Shown: piece after piece, positions 1-26,200 of the stretch
Layout of the letters: each line of letters begins with the position of its first letter
How positions within the stretch are numbered: position 1 is the first letter of the stretch
Assembly: GCA_037043235.1 (NCBI GenBank)
Contig: JAWRVZ010000030.1
Span: 62,001 to 126,000, forward strand
From: Rhodeus uyekii
Lineage: Eukaryota; Chordata; Actinopteri; Cypriniformes; Acheilognathidae
Length of the DNA: 64,000 nucleotides
Direction of reading: 5' to 3'
Position numbers and translations under genes: made by a program
Notes under the pieces: generated by a model
What the model saw: the letters and a program-made list of their open reading frames with translations, nothing else
Databases searched by the model: none
What the model was told of the DNA's origin: nothing

Positions 1-1942
1 TTCATAACAGGTGGGTGTGGCTCTGAGGCTCCGCCTTCTTTCACATTGAAATCTTCTCCGAAATGGAAATATCTAATGTATCAAATAAAATACTATATAA
101 ATAAACGTAACCTGACTTTACTTTACAAGCGCATGCAAACATATCCACGTTGCTATGATCAGACTCTTTTCTTATGCTTCATTTAAAAAATGCTTGTTTT
201 CTCAAATTTCTTGTTTATTTTGATATTGTGAGGAAAGCGCGTAGCACATATTTATATATTCATCTGACCGTTGCTCTTGTCAGTGTGGGTGGTGTTGGGA
301 TCTTCGCTAGTATATCGTTGCTCACGTATTTCAAACTTCTTTTACCCCAAGCAAGGAACGAAAATTAACTTTGCCGTGAGTATATCGGGGATTTTGTCCA
401 GTGATATTCCTCTGATCTTTTCTCTTTTGTAATGTCTCTTATGCCAAGTTCAGACTACACGAATTTAGCCCGTCACGACAGAAAAACTAGCATGTTTAAT
501 TTATTTTCTATCTTCTACGACGGGTTTTATCACATCTGTGTCGTTGACCAATAGGAGCACAGAAGCTCTTTCGTACACAGAAACGAAAGAGAGCCTCGTT
601 GCCTTTATGATGTTTCCTCGAGGGACGATCAAAACAGATTTTAAGAAAGATTAAAAAGGATAGCTATAGCTTAGCCCAAACATTAGAGAGTGGTGCTTGC
701 AACGCCAAGGTCATGGGTTCGATTCCCAGGGAAAGCAAGAACTGATTATAATGTCAATGTGTTCCTTGAATGCAATGCAAGTCGCTTTAGATAAAAGAGT
801 CTGCTAAATGTAAAAATAAACGTAGATTAAAAGTAAATGTTGGCGAAGGAGATTCAGCAAGTACATTTATTTTTACTACGAACTAAAACCAAAAACAAGC
901 TCTCTAGGGAGGAACGTGTCAACTGTCGGTTTTCTTTCTTTTTGAGCCTTTTCTGACAACAAAGAGATCCAGTGCAAAACAAGATAGCCATTGTTCGTTT
1001 ATGCTCACCACAGCTGTCAGCCGATAGCCCCGCCTTTTCGATGACATCACACACGTCGCTAAAGACGGCAAGCGATAATTGCTTGGGAAGCAACGTGCAG
1101 TCTGATGTTTTTTTGTCCACGACACGACAAAATTTCATAGTAAAAAAACAACAAAAAAAACGCATAATCTGACAGTGACTATCGTAACAGACGAAAATAT
1201 TGCGTAGTTTGAACCAGACATCTCTCTTTCTACTCTTTTTTTCAAATCTCCATCTTGATCCCTCTCTCTCCTCCCCCACCCCGAGTGGACACGCCCCCTA
1301 CAGCTGATTGGCTAAAAGTGCATTGTGGTGCGTCCAATCAACTTTCAACAGCGTTTCTCAGAAATCGCTTACCGCACCTTTAAGAACTAGTCTGACTAAC
1401 TAGCATTTTGCCAATGAGTAATAAGTCTTATTGTAGTCAAATTACACCAATCTACTGTATTATGCAACTAACATAAAAAAAGAAGTTATGACAAGTCTTA
1501 AAGACAAAACCATTAGATGACTAACTTTCAAGAGTAGTCTAAGCATTTTATGCACCTGGACACAGAATTGACTGGATCATTCTAGGACTGTATCTGTACT
1601 ATACATGTAAGATAATGATGTGTGTGGCTCAGATTTCAAGTCCTGAAAGCACAGGATATGCAGGAATCTCATGCCACACCAGAGCTTCTCAACAGGACAT
1701 GAGCCAGCAGATCCAAACCAGCCTTCAGTGATATTGTTGCCACTGAAAGTTTCATCTGACTTTGCACTGAATGTATATAAAATTCACAGACTAAAACATA
1801 ACCTGGCAGCTTTACATTAAGGTTAGCCTGACATAAACTTTGAGATGTCTGTATAAAAAGTGCAAAACACATCTCAAGGGTACTAAAGTAGGCTATAAAG
1901 ACTGAAAACTGTAACCCTGTGTGTAAGGATATCTGTACTGAC
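1..1942. other. Intergenic DNA, no gene seen
   Basis: I see no coding exon with family similarity here. The stretch holds one tRNA-derived SINE (about 667-813). Around 1300-1385 there is a short segment with two facing CCAAT-type motifs that looks like a dispersed fish repeat. If the exon at 3340-3211 is real, its intron 1 would run leftward through this DNA and exon 2 would lie outside the window. Confidence 0.5.
667..813 (+). repeat. tRNA-derived SINE (HAmo-like)
   Basis: The copy has a pol III B-box-like GGGTTCGATTCC at 716-727, a middle segment matching the other copies in this window, and a 3' tail with the 'gtcgctttagataaaag' motif. It ends in 'tctgctaaatg'. The HAmo name is from memory of cyprinid SINEs. 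The shared sequence between copies is seen directly. Confidence 0.75.
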
Positions 1943-1943
1943 A

Positions 1944-1986
<43 letters not shown>

Positions 1987-2026
1987 CAGTGAGTGTGTGT
2001 GTGTGTGTGTCTGTCTGTCTGTTTCT

Positions 2027-2066
<40 letters not shown>

Positions 2067-2148
2067 CAGTGAGTGTCTATGTGTGTGTGAGACAGTGAGT
2101 GTCTATGTGTGTGTGTGTCTGTCTGTTTCTGTGTGTATGTGTCTGTCC

Positions 2149-2207
<59 letters not shown>

Positions 2208-2319
2208 TGTGTCTGTGTGTGTGTGTGTGTCTGTCTGTCTGTTTGTGTGTGTATGTGTGACAGTGGTTGTCTGTCCGTGTGTGTGACAGTGAGTGTGTGT
2301 GTGTGTGTCTGTCTGTCTG

Positions 2320-2382
<63 letters not shown>

Positions 2383-2764
2383 CAGTGAGTGTCTATGTGT
2401 GTGTGAGACAGTGAGTGTCTATGTGTGTGTGTGTCTGTCTGTTTGTGCGTGTATGTGTGACAGTGAGTGTCTGTACGTGTGTGTGTTTCTGTCTGTTTGT
2501 GTGTGTATGTGTGACAGTGAGTATCTGTCTGTGTGTGTGTGTCTGTTTGTGTGACAGTGAGTGTCTGTCCGTGTGTGTGTGTTTGTGTGACAGTGAGTGT
2601 CTGTCCGTGTGTGTGTGTTTGTGTGACAGTGAGTGTCTGTCCGTGTGTGTGTGTGTTTGTGTGACAGTGAGTGTCTGTCCGTGTGTGTGTGTGTTTGTGT
2701 GACAGTGAGTGTCTGTTCCGTGTGTGTGTGTGTGAGTGTGTGTTTGTGTGACAGTGAGTGTCTG

Positions 2765-2816
<52 letters not shown>

Positions 2817-2916
2817 TGTGACAGTGAGTGTCTGTCCGTGTGTGTGTGTGTGTGTTTGTGTGACAGTGAGTGTCTGTCCGTGTGTGTGTGTGTGTGTGTG
2901 TGACAGTGAGTGTCTG

Positions 2917-3010
<94 letters not shown>

Positions 3011-3045
3011 TGTGACAGTGAGTGTCTGTCCGTGTGTGTGTTTAC
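1943..3045 (+). repeat. Compound GT/GA microsatellite with a higher-order unit
   Basis: About 1.1 kb of (GT)n with GA blocks. A recurring unit of roughly 40-60 bp combines 'gtgacagtgagtgtctgtccgtg' with a variable (TG)n stretch and repeats at least eight times between about 2520 and 3030. Long open frames on both strands (Cys/Val or Thr/His only) are a by-product of the dinucleotide repeat. Confidence 0.95.
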
Positions 3046-3210
3046 ATGCAATCACAGTAATTTGATTAAAATATCAAAAAGCGTATTGCAAAGAGCAACT
3101 TAGGTGTGTTTGACAGCAAAAACAGAAAGTTGAGGCGCACATGACACCAGCCTGAACCATGTTAAAGAGCAGGACACTTGTCTCGGGTCAGAGAAGCAGT
3201 GAAAACATAC

Positions 3211-3340
3211 CCTCAGTCACTGAATAGGACAGCCGACTTGATCTGGGCGATTCTTCGTGTTGATGTTCATCCCTGTCCTGAGATCCATAATCTCCTGGAC
3301 CCCGGTTAATGCTGCCAGCAAGCAGCGGCTCTTCCTCCAT
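3211..3340 (-). CDS. Probable first coding exon of a lysosomal membrane protein gene (TPCN2-like)
   Basis: The frame opens with MEEEPLLAGSINRGPGDYG and continues for 43 codons plus one base to a good donor (GAGG|GTATGT) at 3210-3209. EEEPLL fits the acidic dileucine sorting signal [DE]xxxL[LI], which sends membrane proteins to lysosomes. Human TPCN2 has a similar 'ESEPLLGG' N-terminus and lies on the same chromosome arm as DHCR7/NADSYN1, so TPCN2 is my best guess. The transmembrane exons are not in the window. An upstream in-frame Met at 3376 exists, but the 3340 start gives the family-like N-terminus. Other dileucine-bearing transporters remain possible. Confidence 0.4.
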
Positions 3341-3479
3341 CTGGAGAAGTCTCCAAATATTCCAAATAAATCCCAAACGGGGTCTTGAAGTGTTCGGAAG
3401 GGACGAAGGACAAACCTAAACGAGTCTTCTGCCCATACTAAGTAGTATGACAGCCTAGACAATACACACTTGGTTTTAC

Positions 3480-5080
3480 TCCGAGTATAAAAGCATGTCA
3501 GTGCTCGAGGTGTTTTTAGGAGACATCAACTCCTCCCATATCCTCAACTCTCTCATAAAACCTGCTCGCTCACTGCCATTAGGAAAGTTTCACTTTAGCG
3601 AATCGGTTCGAATGATTCTTCGCAGTGAACCAGTTCAAACATTATTTTTTTAAAGTTAATTCTCAAACAAGCATTAACTCTGTTCGATAGTCCCCAAAAG
3701 TACGTGTTAGTTACAAGTTGAAGAGTATCACTGTGTTTGATATAGATTCGGCCAAACGCAGGTGTTCTTAAACGCGAGTGTTCAAAGGAATCGGTTCGAA
3801 CGATGCTCGCTTTTGTTTGCTCGACTTTAGTCTGAGTGGATGGGTGGAAATATGAGCGTAGCAGCTTGTCCTGAATTTTCCTTACAGATCATTTGCGTCA
3901 TAACATGAGTTGCAAAACGATTGAGCAAGCGTGGGAATTTACAGGCGGCCAGTTTTAATGCAAACTTTCTTCAATCTCCCACTAAAGAGATTCTGTGGGA
4001 GAGAATGCGGTGCATCACCGTGTGTGTGTCCAACATTCAGACCGCTTCACACATGCAATGAGGAAGTAATTCTTCTCAAACCCAAAACTCATCCACATCC
4101 GCTTTGTTCTTTCTGCCTCAACAGTAAATCTTAATACCCACATTTGTACGCTATATATGCTTTTAAATATGTTTTCTTGGAGATACTGGTAATCAATATA
4201 TGGCTTTATTAGTCTTTTGTAACATCTGAACAAAACAAAATTCTGGGAAAATCAGTGGGTTTGCAAAAACACAGACATATTAGCATTAGCAAACAGTGAT
4301 TTGCTGTATTTGTTGGTTTGTATTACTTTAAAATGTTTTTCAGATGTTGACATTTATTTTTTTGTCTGTTCAATATTAAAAAAAACTACCTTCAGGTTAA
4401 AAGAATAGCTCACCCAAAAATGAAAACATAGAAGATAATTTGAGAAATGTTTTATGGAAGTCAATGGTAAGCAAAAGGGTTTGGTGAAACATCCTATTTT
4501 GCGTTTCACAAAAGAAAGAGCTTCATGCATGTTTGGAACGAGTTTTCATTCTGGCCTGAACTATCTCTTTAACTTCCATCTTGTTTTCTTGTGTCTTTTC
4601 AGATAATCCTTCTTCATTTTACCGAGCTTAAGTACCTGAGCTTTACCACAGCCTATTTCTAGAAATCTATTGCACTGTTTTTTTATAGAAATACTAATAT
4701 TACATCAAGCATGAAGTTCTGCATAACAGCAATGACCCAGTAATAAGTTGTGCGTTCTTCATAAAAATGCTGCAGTCATTTAGTCACTTGCTTTGAATCT
4801 CAGTGAGTTATTCACACCGCATGCCAGAGCTGATTTGGGAAAATATTACATTTCATCATGGCAAATTCCTCAATGGAAGATACAGCATATCTGGCACTAG
4901 GATTATTTCTCCTCCTCACTCTTAAAAATAAAGGGGTTTTACATAGAAGGACCTTTTTGGTTCCCCAAATAACTTTTCCGACAACAAAGACCCATGATTT
5001 CTATAATGAGAAGAACTGTTTTCCATTAAAAAGAACAAATAAAGAGTAATACAAGCATGGGAATATTTTCATATGTATTG
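3480..5080. other. Intergenic DNA between the orphan exon and the NADSYN1 3' end
   Basis: No gene recognised. It contains a fragment of the 'gggatagttcacccaaaaatg' dispersed repeat (about 4400-4570) and otherwise unique-looking AT-rich sequence. If the 3340-3211 exon is real, its promoter should lie in the first few hundred bases. Confidence 0.45.
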
Positions 5081-5081
5081 T

Positions 5082-5087
5082 TTTATT
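5082..5087 (-). terminator. Poly(A) signal for NADSYN1
   Basis: AATAAA on the minus strand, about 245 bases past the stop codon at 5329. It is the nearest canonical hexamer I noticed downstream of the last exon. Confidence 0.45.
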
Positions 5088-5328
5088 TTTAAACAGCCAT
5101 TATTATATAGTATATCAATAATTCTAAGACATTGCTACAGGTGTGTGTGTGTGTAGTGAACAACTGCTGAGTGTCCACTAATCACATCAGTGGCCGAGAT
5201 GAATCTTTGGACCAATGGATTCTGATAACAGTTGGTACTTGTTCCCTCCATATCACTCCATCATAGCCACCTATCCAACACAATAAAGAGTTGATTATAT
5301 ACAAACAGAAAGCAGACAAACATCTACG

Positions 5329-19798
<14,470 letters not shown>

Positions 19799-20277
19799 TT
19801 TGCAGAAATTTGAAAACTAAATCTATCAAAACAGCGCTGAATGTAGTTGCGCAACAACACTCGGAACTTTTATTTACTGTAGTTAAATTTCCGGACTGAA
19901 CGATCGTGCAGTTCAAAATAAAAGTCCCAAATAAAACTATTCTAAATTATGTGTAATCTGGTCTGTCCAATGATAAAACCACCACCACATTAAAATATAG
20001 TTTCAACGTATTTAAAGCTGTAAATAACACCTCTTTAAGAATAAATATTTAATCGAATTAGCTGCTTTTTCACTAAAAACGCGGTATAATATATTTAAAA
20101 TAAATAAATAAATATTATTATTACATATACTTAATAATAATTGTTACATTTAAAAATACATTTTATTAATGCATTTTATAATAAATTTTAGTATATAATT
20201 TATATATAATTCATTATAATTTGTTATTTTACGTCCAATGTTTTCTTTTAAATGGCAGATATTATTACATTTATATT

Positions 20278-20346
20278 TCTGCATTTGGCAGACGCTTTTA
20301 TTAAAAGTGACGTGCATTGTACTCAAGAAACACATTGACACATTGC
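20278..20346 (-). repeat. SINE fragment interrupted by a poly(G) run
   Basis: The tail half of the SINE is on the minus strand ('gcatttggcagacgctttta' through 'acacattgacac'). It stops at a G homopolymer, and the tRNA-like head is missing. Confidence 0.6.
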
Positions 20347-20349
20347 CGC

Positions 20350-20374
20350 GGGGGGGGGGGGGGGGGGGGGGGGG
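20350..20374 (+). repeat. Poly(G) run of 25
   Basis: Uninterrupted G from 20350 to 20374 beside the SINE fragment. It may be a real G-tract or a sequencing/assembly artefact. Confidence 0.9.
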
Positions 20375-21679
20375 TTCTCAAGTGGACTGAATAAAGCTTT
20401 TATTGTGTTAATTAAAAGGCTGATGTTTTCCTTTCAGGAAATTATTTATTTTTTTATTATTTAATTTAATAATAAATGTAATTTAATTAAAAAATATATA
20501 TTTTATTTTTAAATAAATGTAAACTGTAAATTGCAAGAACTGTTTAAATTGTAAACTGATGAATTACACTTTTTTATTTATTTATCGTTTCTAACCATTA
20601 AGCACTTCAAAATAGTATGTTATATGTATATACATGCAATAATAAAATCCATGTTTTGTGTAAGGAAGGATATTTTAAAACTATGTTGTAGCTGAAATAT
20701 ATTATTTACTGTAAACTCTGTACTATTCGACATGAGAGGAAATCCTTGTACATTGAACATTGGTTCAATGAGGGAGTAATGTTAGTGATTTATGCTGCTA
20801 CTTTGATTTCATAATAATTTTATGTAGTTTTCAAGGCCATCTCTTTGCAAATTCATGTGCTCTTGAAGTTCATGTGCTTTGTTTCTTTGTATAAAAAAAT
20901 CAGATTAAAAATCAGTTCTTTATTTCGGAATCTTGTTTCATTGTTTCCATTCATCCTCTCTTATTGGAACAGATTTTTTTCCTGTCAAACTTGTTTTGCA
21001 GAAAAGCAGAAGTAACATTTTAACATTCTGCTGTTTCTGTGAAGGTTCTTTGGGGGTTTTATATTATCAATGGCAAGAATCTAAACAAATTAAGTTTTTG
21101 TATAAACCTCCTTTTATTTATTGTAAAGTTTTAAATTCATAAATGTAAATATTCAAAAAGTAAATCCCTTTTTATTGTCTTTAAACACTAATTGAATTCG
21201 TAATTAAATACAATGTAAATAGGCTTTTATTAATACTTGTGCCCTTTATTTCTATTATTTTACTTTTATTGCGATATTATTTTTTAGTAGATTAATTAGG
21301 CATGGTATTATGGCATTATGTTGGTAACAGCTCTATATGGTGTCTTATTATTACAACTGTATTTATTTATTAAAATGACAGCTTACGAGCATTTCGAGGA
21401 GCGCTAGTTTTAACATATTTAAAGTTTTAAACCAGAATAAAACGAATAGAATGTCACAGAATGTAGTCAAGCTGTTTTTTAAAGCTAAAAAAAATATGAT
21501 TTTTAAAATGTGTTTAGGAAAAGGCTGATGTTTCAGTTTCAAGAATTATGTTTGATTGCTTGTAAATATTCCTCGTTGTATAATGCGAATTGTCATTTGT
21601 TTATCATTTTTGCGTAAATATGGTGCAGACGGAAGCCCTCGATGGGCTGAGCTCATCAGGCGCTCGTGGGTTCAGGTCT

Positions 21680-21838
21680 CGGTTGGCCAATCACTGACGA
21701 GAGAATGTATTTTGCCTCTCTCTGATTGGATGCACAGTCGTGACGTCAAGTATGGGTGGAGTTCGAATTTCCCCAGTCGCTCCTCTCATCACATCACTGT
21801 GAACATCTGGGAAGCGGCGCGGCATCAACGCAAGAACC
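21680..21838 (+). promoter_or_regulatory. DHCR7: DHCR7 proximal promoter and noncoding first exon
   Basis: CCAAT at 21687-21691, an inverted CCAAT (ATTGG) at 21725-21729 and a perfect CRE (TGACGTCA) at 21741-21748 lie within about 60 bp. The sequence up to 'caagaacc' precedes a good donor (GTAAGC) at 21839, consistent with an untranslated exon 1. NF-Y plus CREB/ATF together with SREBP sites is the usual layout of cholesterol-synthesis promoters. An SRE is not certain here; 'atcacatcactgtg' around 21788 is only a weak candidate. The transcription start is inferred, not seen. Confidence 0.6.
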
Positions 21839-21960
21839 GTAAGCATTATTTCACTTAACAGTTGCTTTTATGCATTTTGAAACATATGTGTTGCCACTTT
21901 AATATTTAATTCAAGTCAATAGCCCAAGGTTGCACGTACAACGTATTTACATTTACATTC

Positions 21961-22098
21961 ATGCATTTAGCAGGTGCTTTTATAAGCGACTTGCATTGCA
22001 TTCAAGAAACATTGACATTCTAATCAGGTTTTGCTTTCCCTGGGAATCGAACCCATGACCTTGGCGTTGCAAGCGGCAATGCTCTACTATTTAAGCTT
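21961..22098 (-). repeat. tRNA-derived SINE
   Basis: Minus-strand copy with the B-box complement 'gggaatcgaaccc' near 22042. It lies in DHCR7 intron 1. Confidence 0.75.
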
Positions 22099-22288
22099 AG
22101 TTTTTCACTTTCATCCGGTATATTTCGTATTAAGCTCAATGAGTATCGAAATAGATTTGTGCCTAAATACATTGAACTTAATTTCTCAAGAACCCAATGA
22201 AAATATAAAGTGAAACTGAATTACATGTTCATATATTTTGGCACAAATCTAATCCGATAACACGTAATCACGTGCTCCTGACGTCACT

Positions 22289-22395
22289 CAGTGTTGGAGA
22301 AAGTTGCTTTGAAAAGTAACGTTGCAATGTCGCATTACTTCCTTAAAAAGTAACTAATTTCGTTACATTGTAATGTTACTTTTTCTCAGCTTTGC
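22289..22395. repeat. Dispersed repeat fragment
   Basis: 'gtgttggagaaagttgctttgaaaagtaac' followed by near-palindromic 'gtaac/gttac' text resembles a common fish DNA-transposon terminus (from memory). It is not delimited. Confidence 0.35.
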
Positions 22396-23236
22396 TGGAC
22401 TTGTTTGTTTTGTTTGTAACAAAATAGTTATATATTTGGGGAAATTTAAAGTACTTTTCACACCAAAATTGAAATAACGGCTGAAGGTAAATGCAAATTC
22501 ACGTCTATACAGTAGATAAAACTAAAACTAAGGTCAATGTACTTATTATATTTTAACATTGTACTTAATTTAGAAAATATCTGCATGTAATTACAGCTGT
22601 AATTAATTTCTCTAATTGCAACTTTTTAAACCTTCCTTAAACTAAACCTGTCCCTAACCTTTCCCCCATCCCACCTCAACGACACCACAAGTGTTTTGCA
22701 ATACAATATCAATAACACAATTAAAATCTTTTCCTTTTTTTACGTAAGTACATAGTAGTTAAATTGTTTGTGTTAAAAAAAAATGATTATGCTATTACAT
22801 ATAATAATGTAGCCCTGGATAAAACTTTTCTCTTGGTGGTGTTGTTCGTATGCAGATGTTGTTCATATAACTAAAAACGTTTGCTGCAAACCTAAAAAAG
22901 ACTGAACTACCTTTGCTTGCATAACACAAGCACACAATTCATAACCTCTTATCATTTGGAGAGATAAAATGATATGTCTCCGCACTAAATGCAACAACCC
23001 TGCTTGTCTAAAACTGATATTTTATGATAAACTAAGCTATTTAAGTCAATATTTAAAACCATTACTTATACAAATGTCATTACTTATCATATTTAGCACA
23101 TATATAACGCATACATTGCGTTATCTGTTATCTGCAGTGCACTTTGTTCTCCACTTACGCCAGAGACAGGTTCACCATCTCAGAGGTTATTCTTATGCCC
23201 TCTCTCTCTCTCTCTCTCTCTCTCCTACAGTTATCC

Positions 23237-26200
23237 ATGATGGCAGCCGATGCTGTGAGGAAGCGCCAGAAGGGCAGCTCCACCAATGGAGCACGGGCCG
23301 GGGTGAAAGAGCACGGAAAGGAGCCGGTGCAATGGGGGAGAGCATGGTAAATCTACTAAATAATAACATGATTTATAATTTATATTTTTAATATAATGAT
23401 TTACAAAAGTTTCAAAAGAATGTAATTTATGAACTGTTGGTTTGATAAACTTTAAACCGTTGTTAGCAGATCAGATACACATGTATTCAAAATGATTGCA
23501 TCAAGCTTTCATGACAGTTTGGATGTAAATGAACTAAATAAGTGTATAATAAAACATATACAGTGGTACCTCGAGATACGAAATTAATCCGTTCCGAGGC
23601 GGCCTTCGTATAATGAGTTTTTCGTATCTTGGAACACATTTTACATGTAAAATGGCTAATCCGTTCCAAGCCCTCCAAAAACACCACATTAAATTTCATA
23701 ATAAAGCTAAATTGACCTATAAACAATGAAATAACGTAAAATGTCGAAGCTTACCTTTCGAGTGAGGCTATCTCCGAAAGTGGCGGCAGAGGAGGACAAA
23801 CGGCAGATAACGTACGTACACTTAACTTTACGAAAACACATACAAAATGTAAAGTTTGGGGTGCGGAGTGGCTGAGCTAAAGCACGCCAGCACGTACGTA
23901 TAGAAGATGCATGATGGGAGGGATGCTGTCCAATTAGAGAGAAGGATCTCATGGCTTGGCTAGCATCAGGAACCAATGGGCGAGCAGGAGGATGGTGGCG
24001 AGTCTACTATAACTAAGATGGCGGCGTGCGGCGCGAGTTTCAAAATTGTTATGGGGCGAATCTCGGACTTTCAGAAACCTTTCGTATCTTGAAAACTTTT
24101 CGTATGTAGAGCAGTAAAAATTTTCGTCTTTGCTTTCGTAACTTGGATTTTTCGTAAGTTGAGCCTTTCGTATCTTGAGGTACTACTGTACTAATGAATA
24201 ACTGTCATGGTGCAGAAGAGAACACAGACAGGTTTAACTTCAACACAGAGTGTATTGAAAGGCGAGGTGAGGAGATGCCAGCACACTGAAGAGAGAGGAG
24301 AGCTGAGTGGAGCTTATCTGAGGACGATAGGAGTTCTTGCAAGACGATGAGTAGCAGGTAGCTTGGTGATGAGTCGGCGTAGGTTCAGGTATGAACGTGT
24401 AGATCAGACAGTGAGGAGTGGAAGGATGGTGCTTTATGAAGGGTGGGTGGAGTGTAGACGTCTGATGCTGAAGGTGTGGTTGAGTCCGTGACAATAACGT
24501 AGTGATTTAATAATATTTGAAAGTGTATCAGGAATGTAAAGTAATATTGTCTCTTTTATTATCATCCGTCAGTAATCAGTTGCAGCACGAAACTCGGACA
24601 CATAAATTATGTTATAAAGTTGAAATCTTCAGTGGAATATCTGGAACATTATACATGTTCGTAAATGTAACAGCAGAAATTAAAAAATTTGGCCGATACC
24701 GATAACCGATAAATCTTTATATTCGAAAGCCTATAACCGATATATTGTCCGATAAATCTAAATCCAAATTGTTATATCTAATTTTTGAGAGCCTCATTAC
24801 AGAAGCAAAAGTCTCACCATTAAAAGCCATGTACACAATTATAATATTCTCATTATAATTTTATGTTGCATATATGACAGTATTTTCCTTTTTTGAAGTG
24901 ATTTCGATCATATTTCAAGCAATTCAAGACCATCGTGATGATCAGCCGCATCTGAAGTGTTGTCACCGTCTTGTCTTGTCGCGTCTGTCACATTCGGGTC
25001 CCTTTATGCATCTTCCAGGTCCTGCACGCTCCCGTCTGCGTCTAATCACAATCCTAGTCTCGTCAGCTGTCCCTAATCCCGTGTTTGTCTTTATATACCC
25101 TCCTGTGCTCCTTTGTCTTTGTCATTTGTGAACGTTTCCATGCCTGTGTTGAGTCGAGTGTGGATTCTCCCTGTTTTCCGATTCTCCCCATGTTTGCACT
25201 AGGATGTGCCGTTTCAGTTATATGTAAATAGTTTTGTTTTACGTTTTGGGAATAAAGCGATTTCAGTTTGGATCTCCGTGTCCTGTCTCCGCTTCGCACT
25301 CGTTCCCCAGCGCATAACAAGTGTCTCAGCTGAAATTAATAATCCATGATTTATCAGGTTTAAGATATCGGCCAAATCTTCTTATCGGGCCGATAATGAT
25401 GACATTAAAAACAAATGATGGACAATATATCCTATATATATATATATATATCATACATCTGCTAAATGTAACAAATTAGGATGTTAATGTAATTTGCATT
25501 TCATCAATTCTGCAAATCCAATATCCTCAAATATCCTGTTTTCTTCCCTGTAGGGAGGTGGATTGGTTCTCTCTGACAGGTGTGATCCTGCTGCTGTGCT
25601 TTGCCCCCTTCCTCGTCTTTTTCTTCATCATGGCGTGTGATCAGTACCAGTGCTCCATCAGCCATCCGTTACTGGACCTCTACAACGGTGACGCCACCCT
25701 GCTCACCATCTGGACCCGTGCCCCTTCCTTCACGTGGGCCGCTGCCAAGATCTATGCAGTCTGGGTCACGTTTCAGGTGTGCAGAACGATAGACCAATAC
25801 AGAACATATAACGTTTGTAGCGAGAAAGCTGAATTGTGAGGTTGGGTTGTCTCTACACTAGGTGGTGCTGTACATGTGTGTTCCAGATTTCTTGCATAAG
25901 ATCCTTCCTGGTTACGTGGGAGGAGTTCAGGATGGTGCCCGAACACCAGCAGGTAGTAAAAAATTTATTTTATCAAAAATAATAATGTACCGGTACATTT
26001 ACTCAGTCGACTCGCTATTGGAAGTGATTCAGATTTTTCTGTTCTGCTCTCCAAAGCTTAGCATATTTGATTAAAAATACAGTAAAAACAGTAATGTGGT
26101 GGCAAAATCTTTTATCAATTCTGATTAAGAGACAAATATCCCAATTGTCTTTATAAAGGTTTATTTTCTTGCAAGAAATGGTCATACAAACATCCTTGGC

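Larger units (their letters stand above)
19799..21640. promoter_or_regulatory. Head-to-head intergenic region of NADSYN1 and DHCR7
   Basis: The NADSYN1 start codon is at 19798 (minus) and the probable DHCR7 first exon ends at 21838 (plus), so promoters for both should lie here or at the edges. The middle is very AT-rich, contains a SINE fragment and a 25-base G run, and shows no open gene. No clear TATA or CpG island is seen beside NADSYN1. Confidence 0.5.

Noticed and set aside
667..813. tRNA gene
   Set aside because: A B-box-like motif is present, but there is no visible cloverleaf or anticodon arm. Many similar copies with a shared tail show it is a SINE.
2520..3030. CRISPR-like regular repeats
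   Set aside because: The spacers are themselves (TG)n of variable length and the DNA is clearly vertebrate.
2083..3103. Long open frames of Cys/Val and Thr/His residues
   Set aside because: They are direct translations of the GT/CA repeat and have no domain, splice context or start signal.
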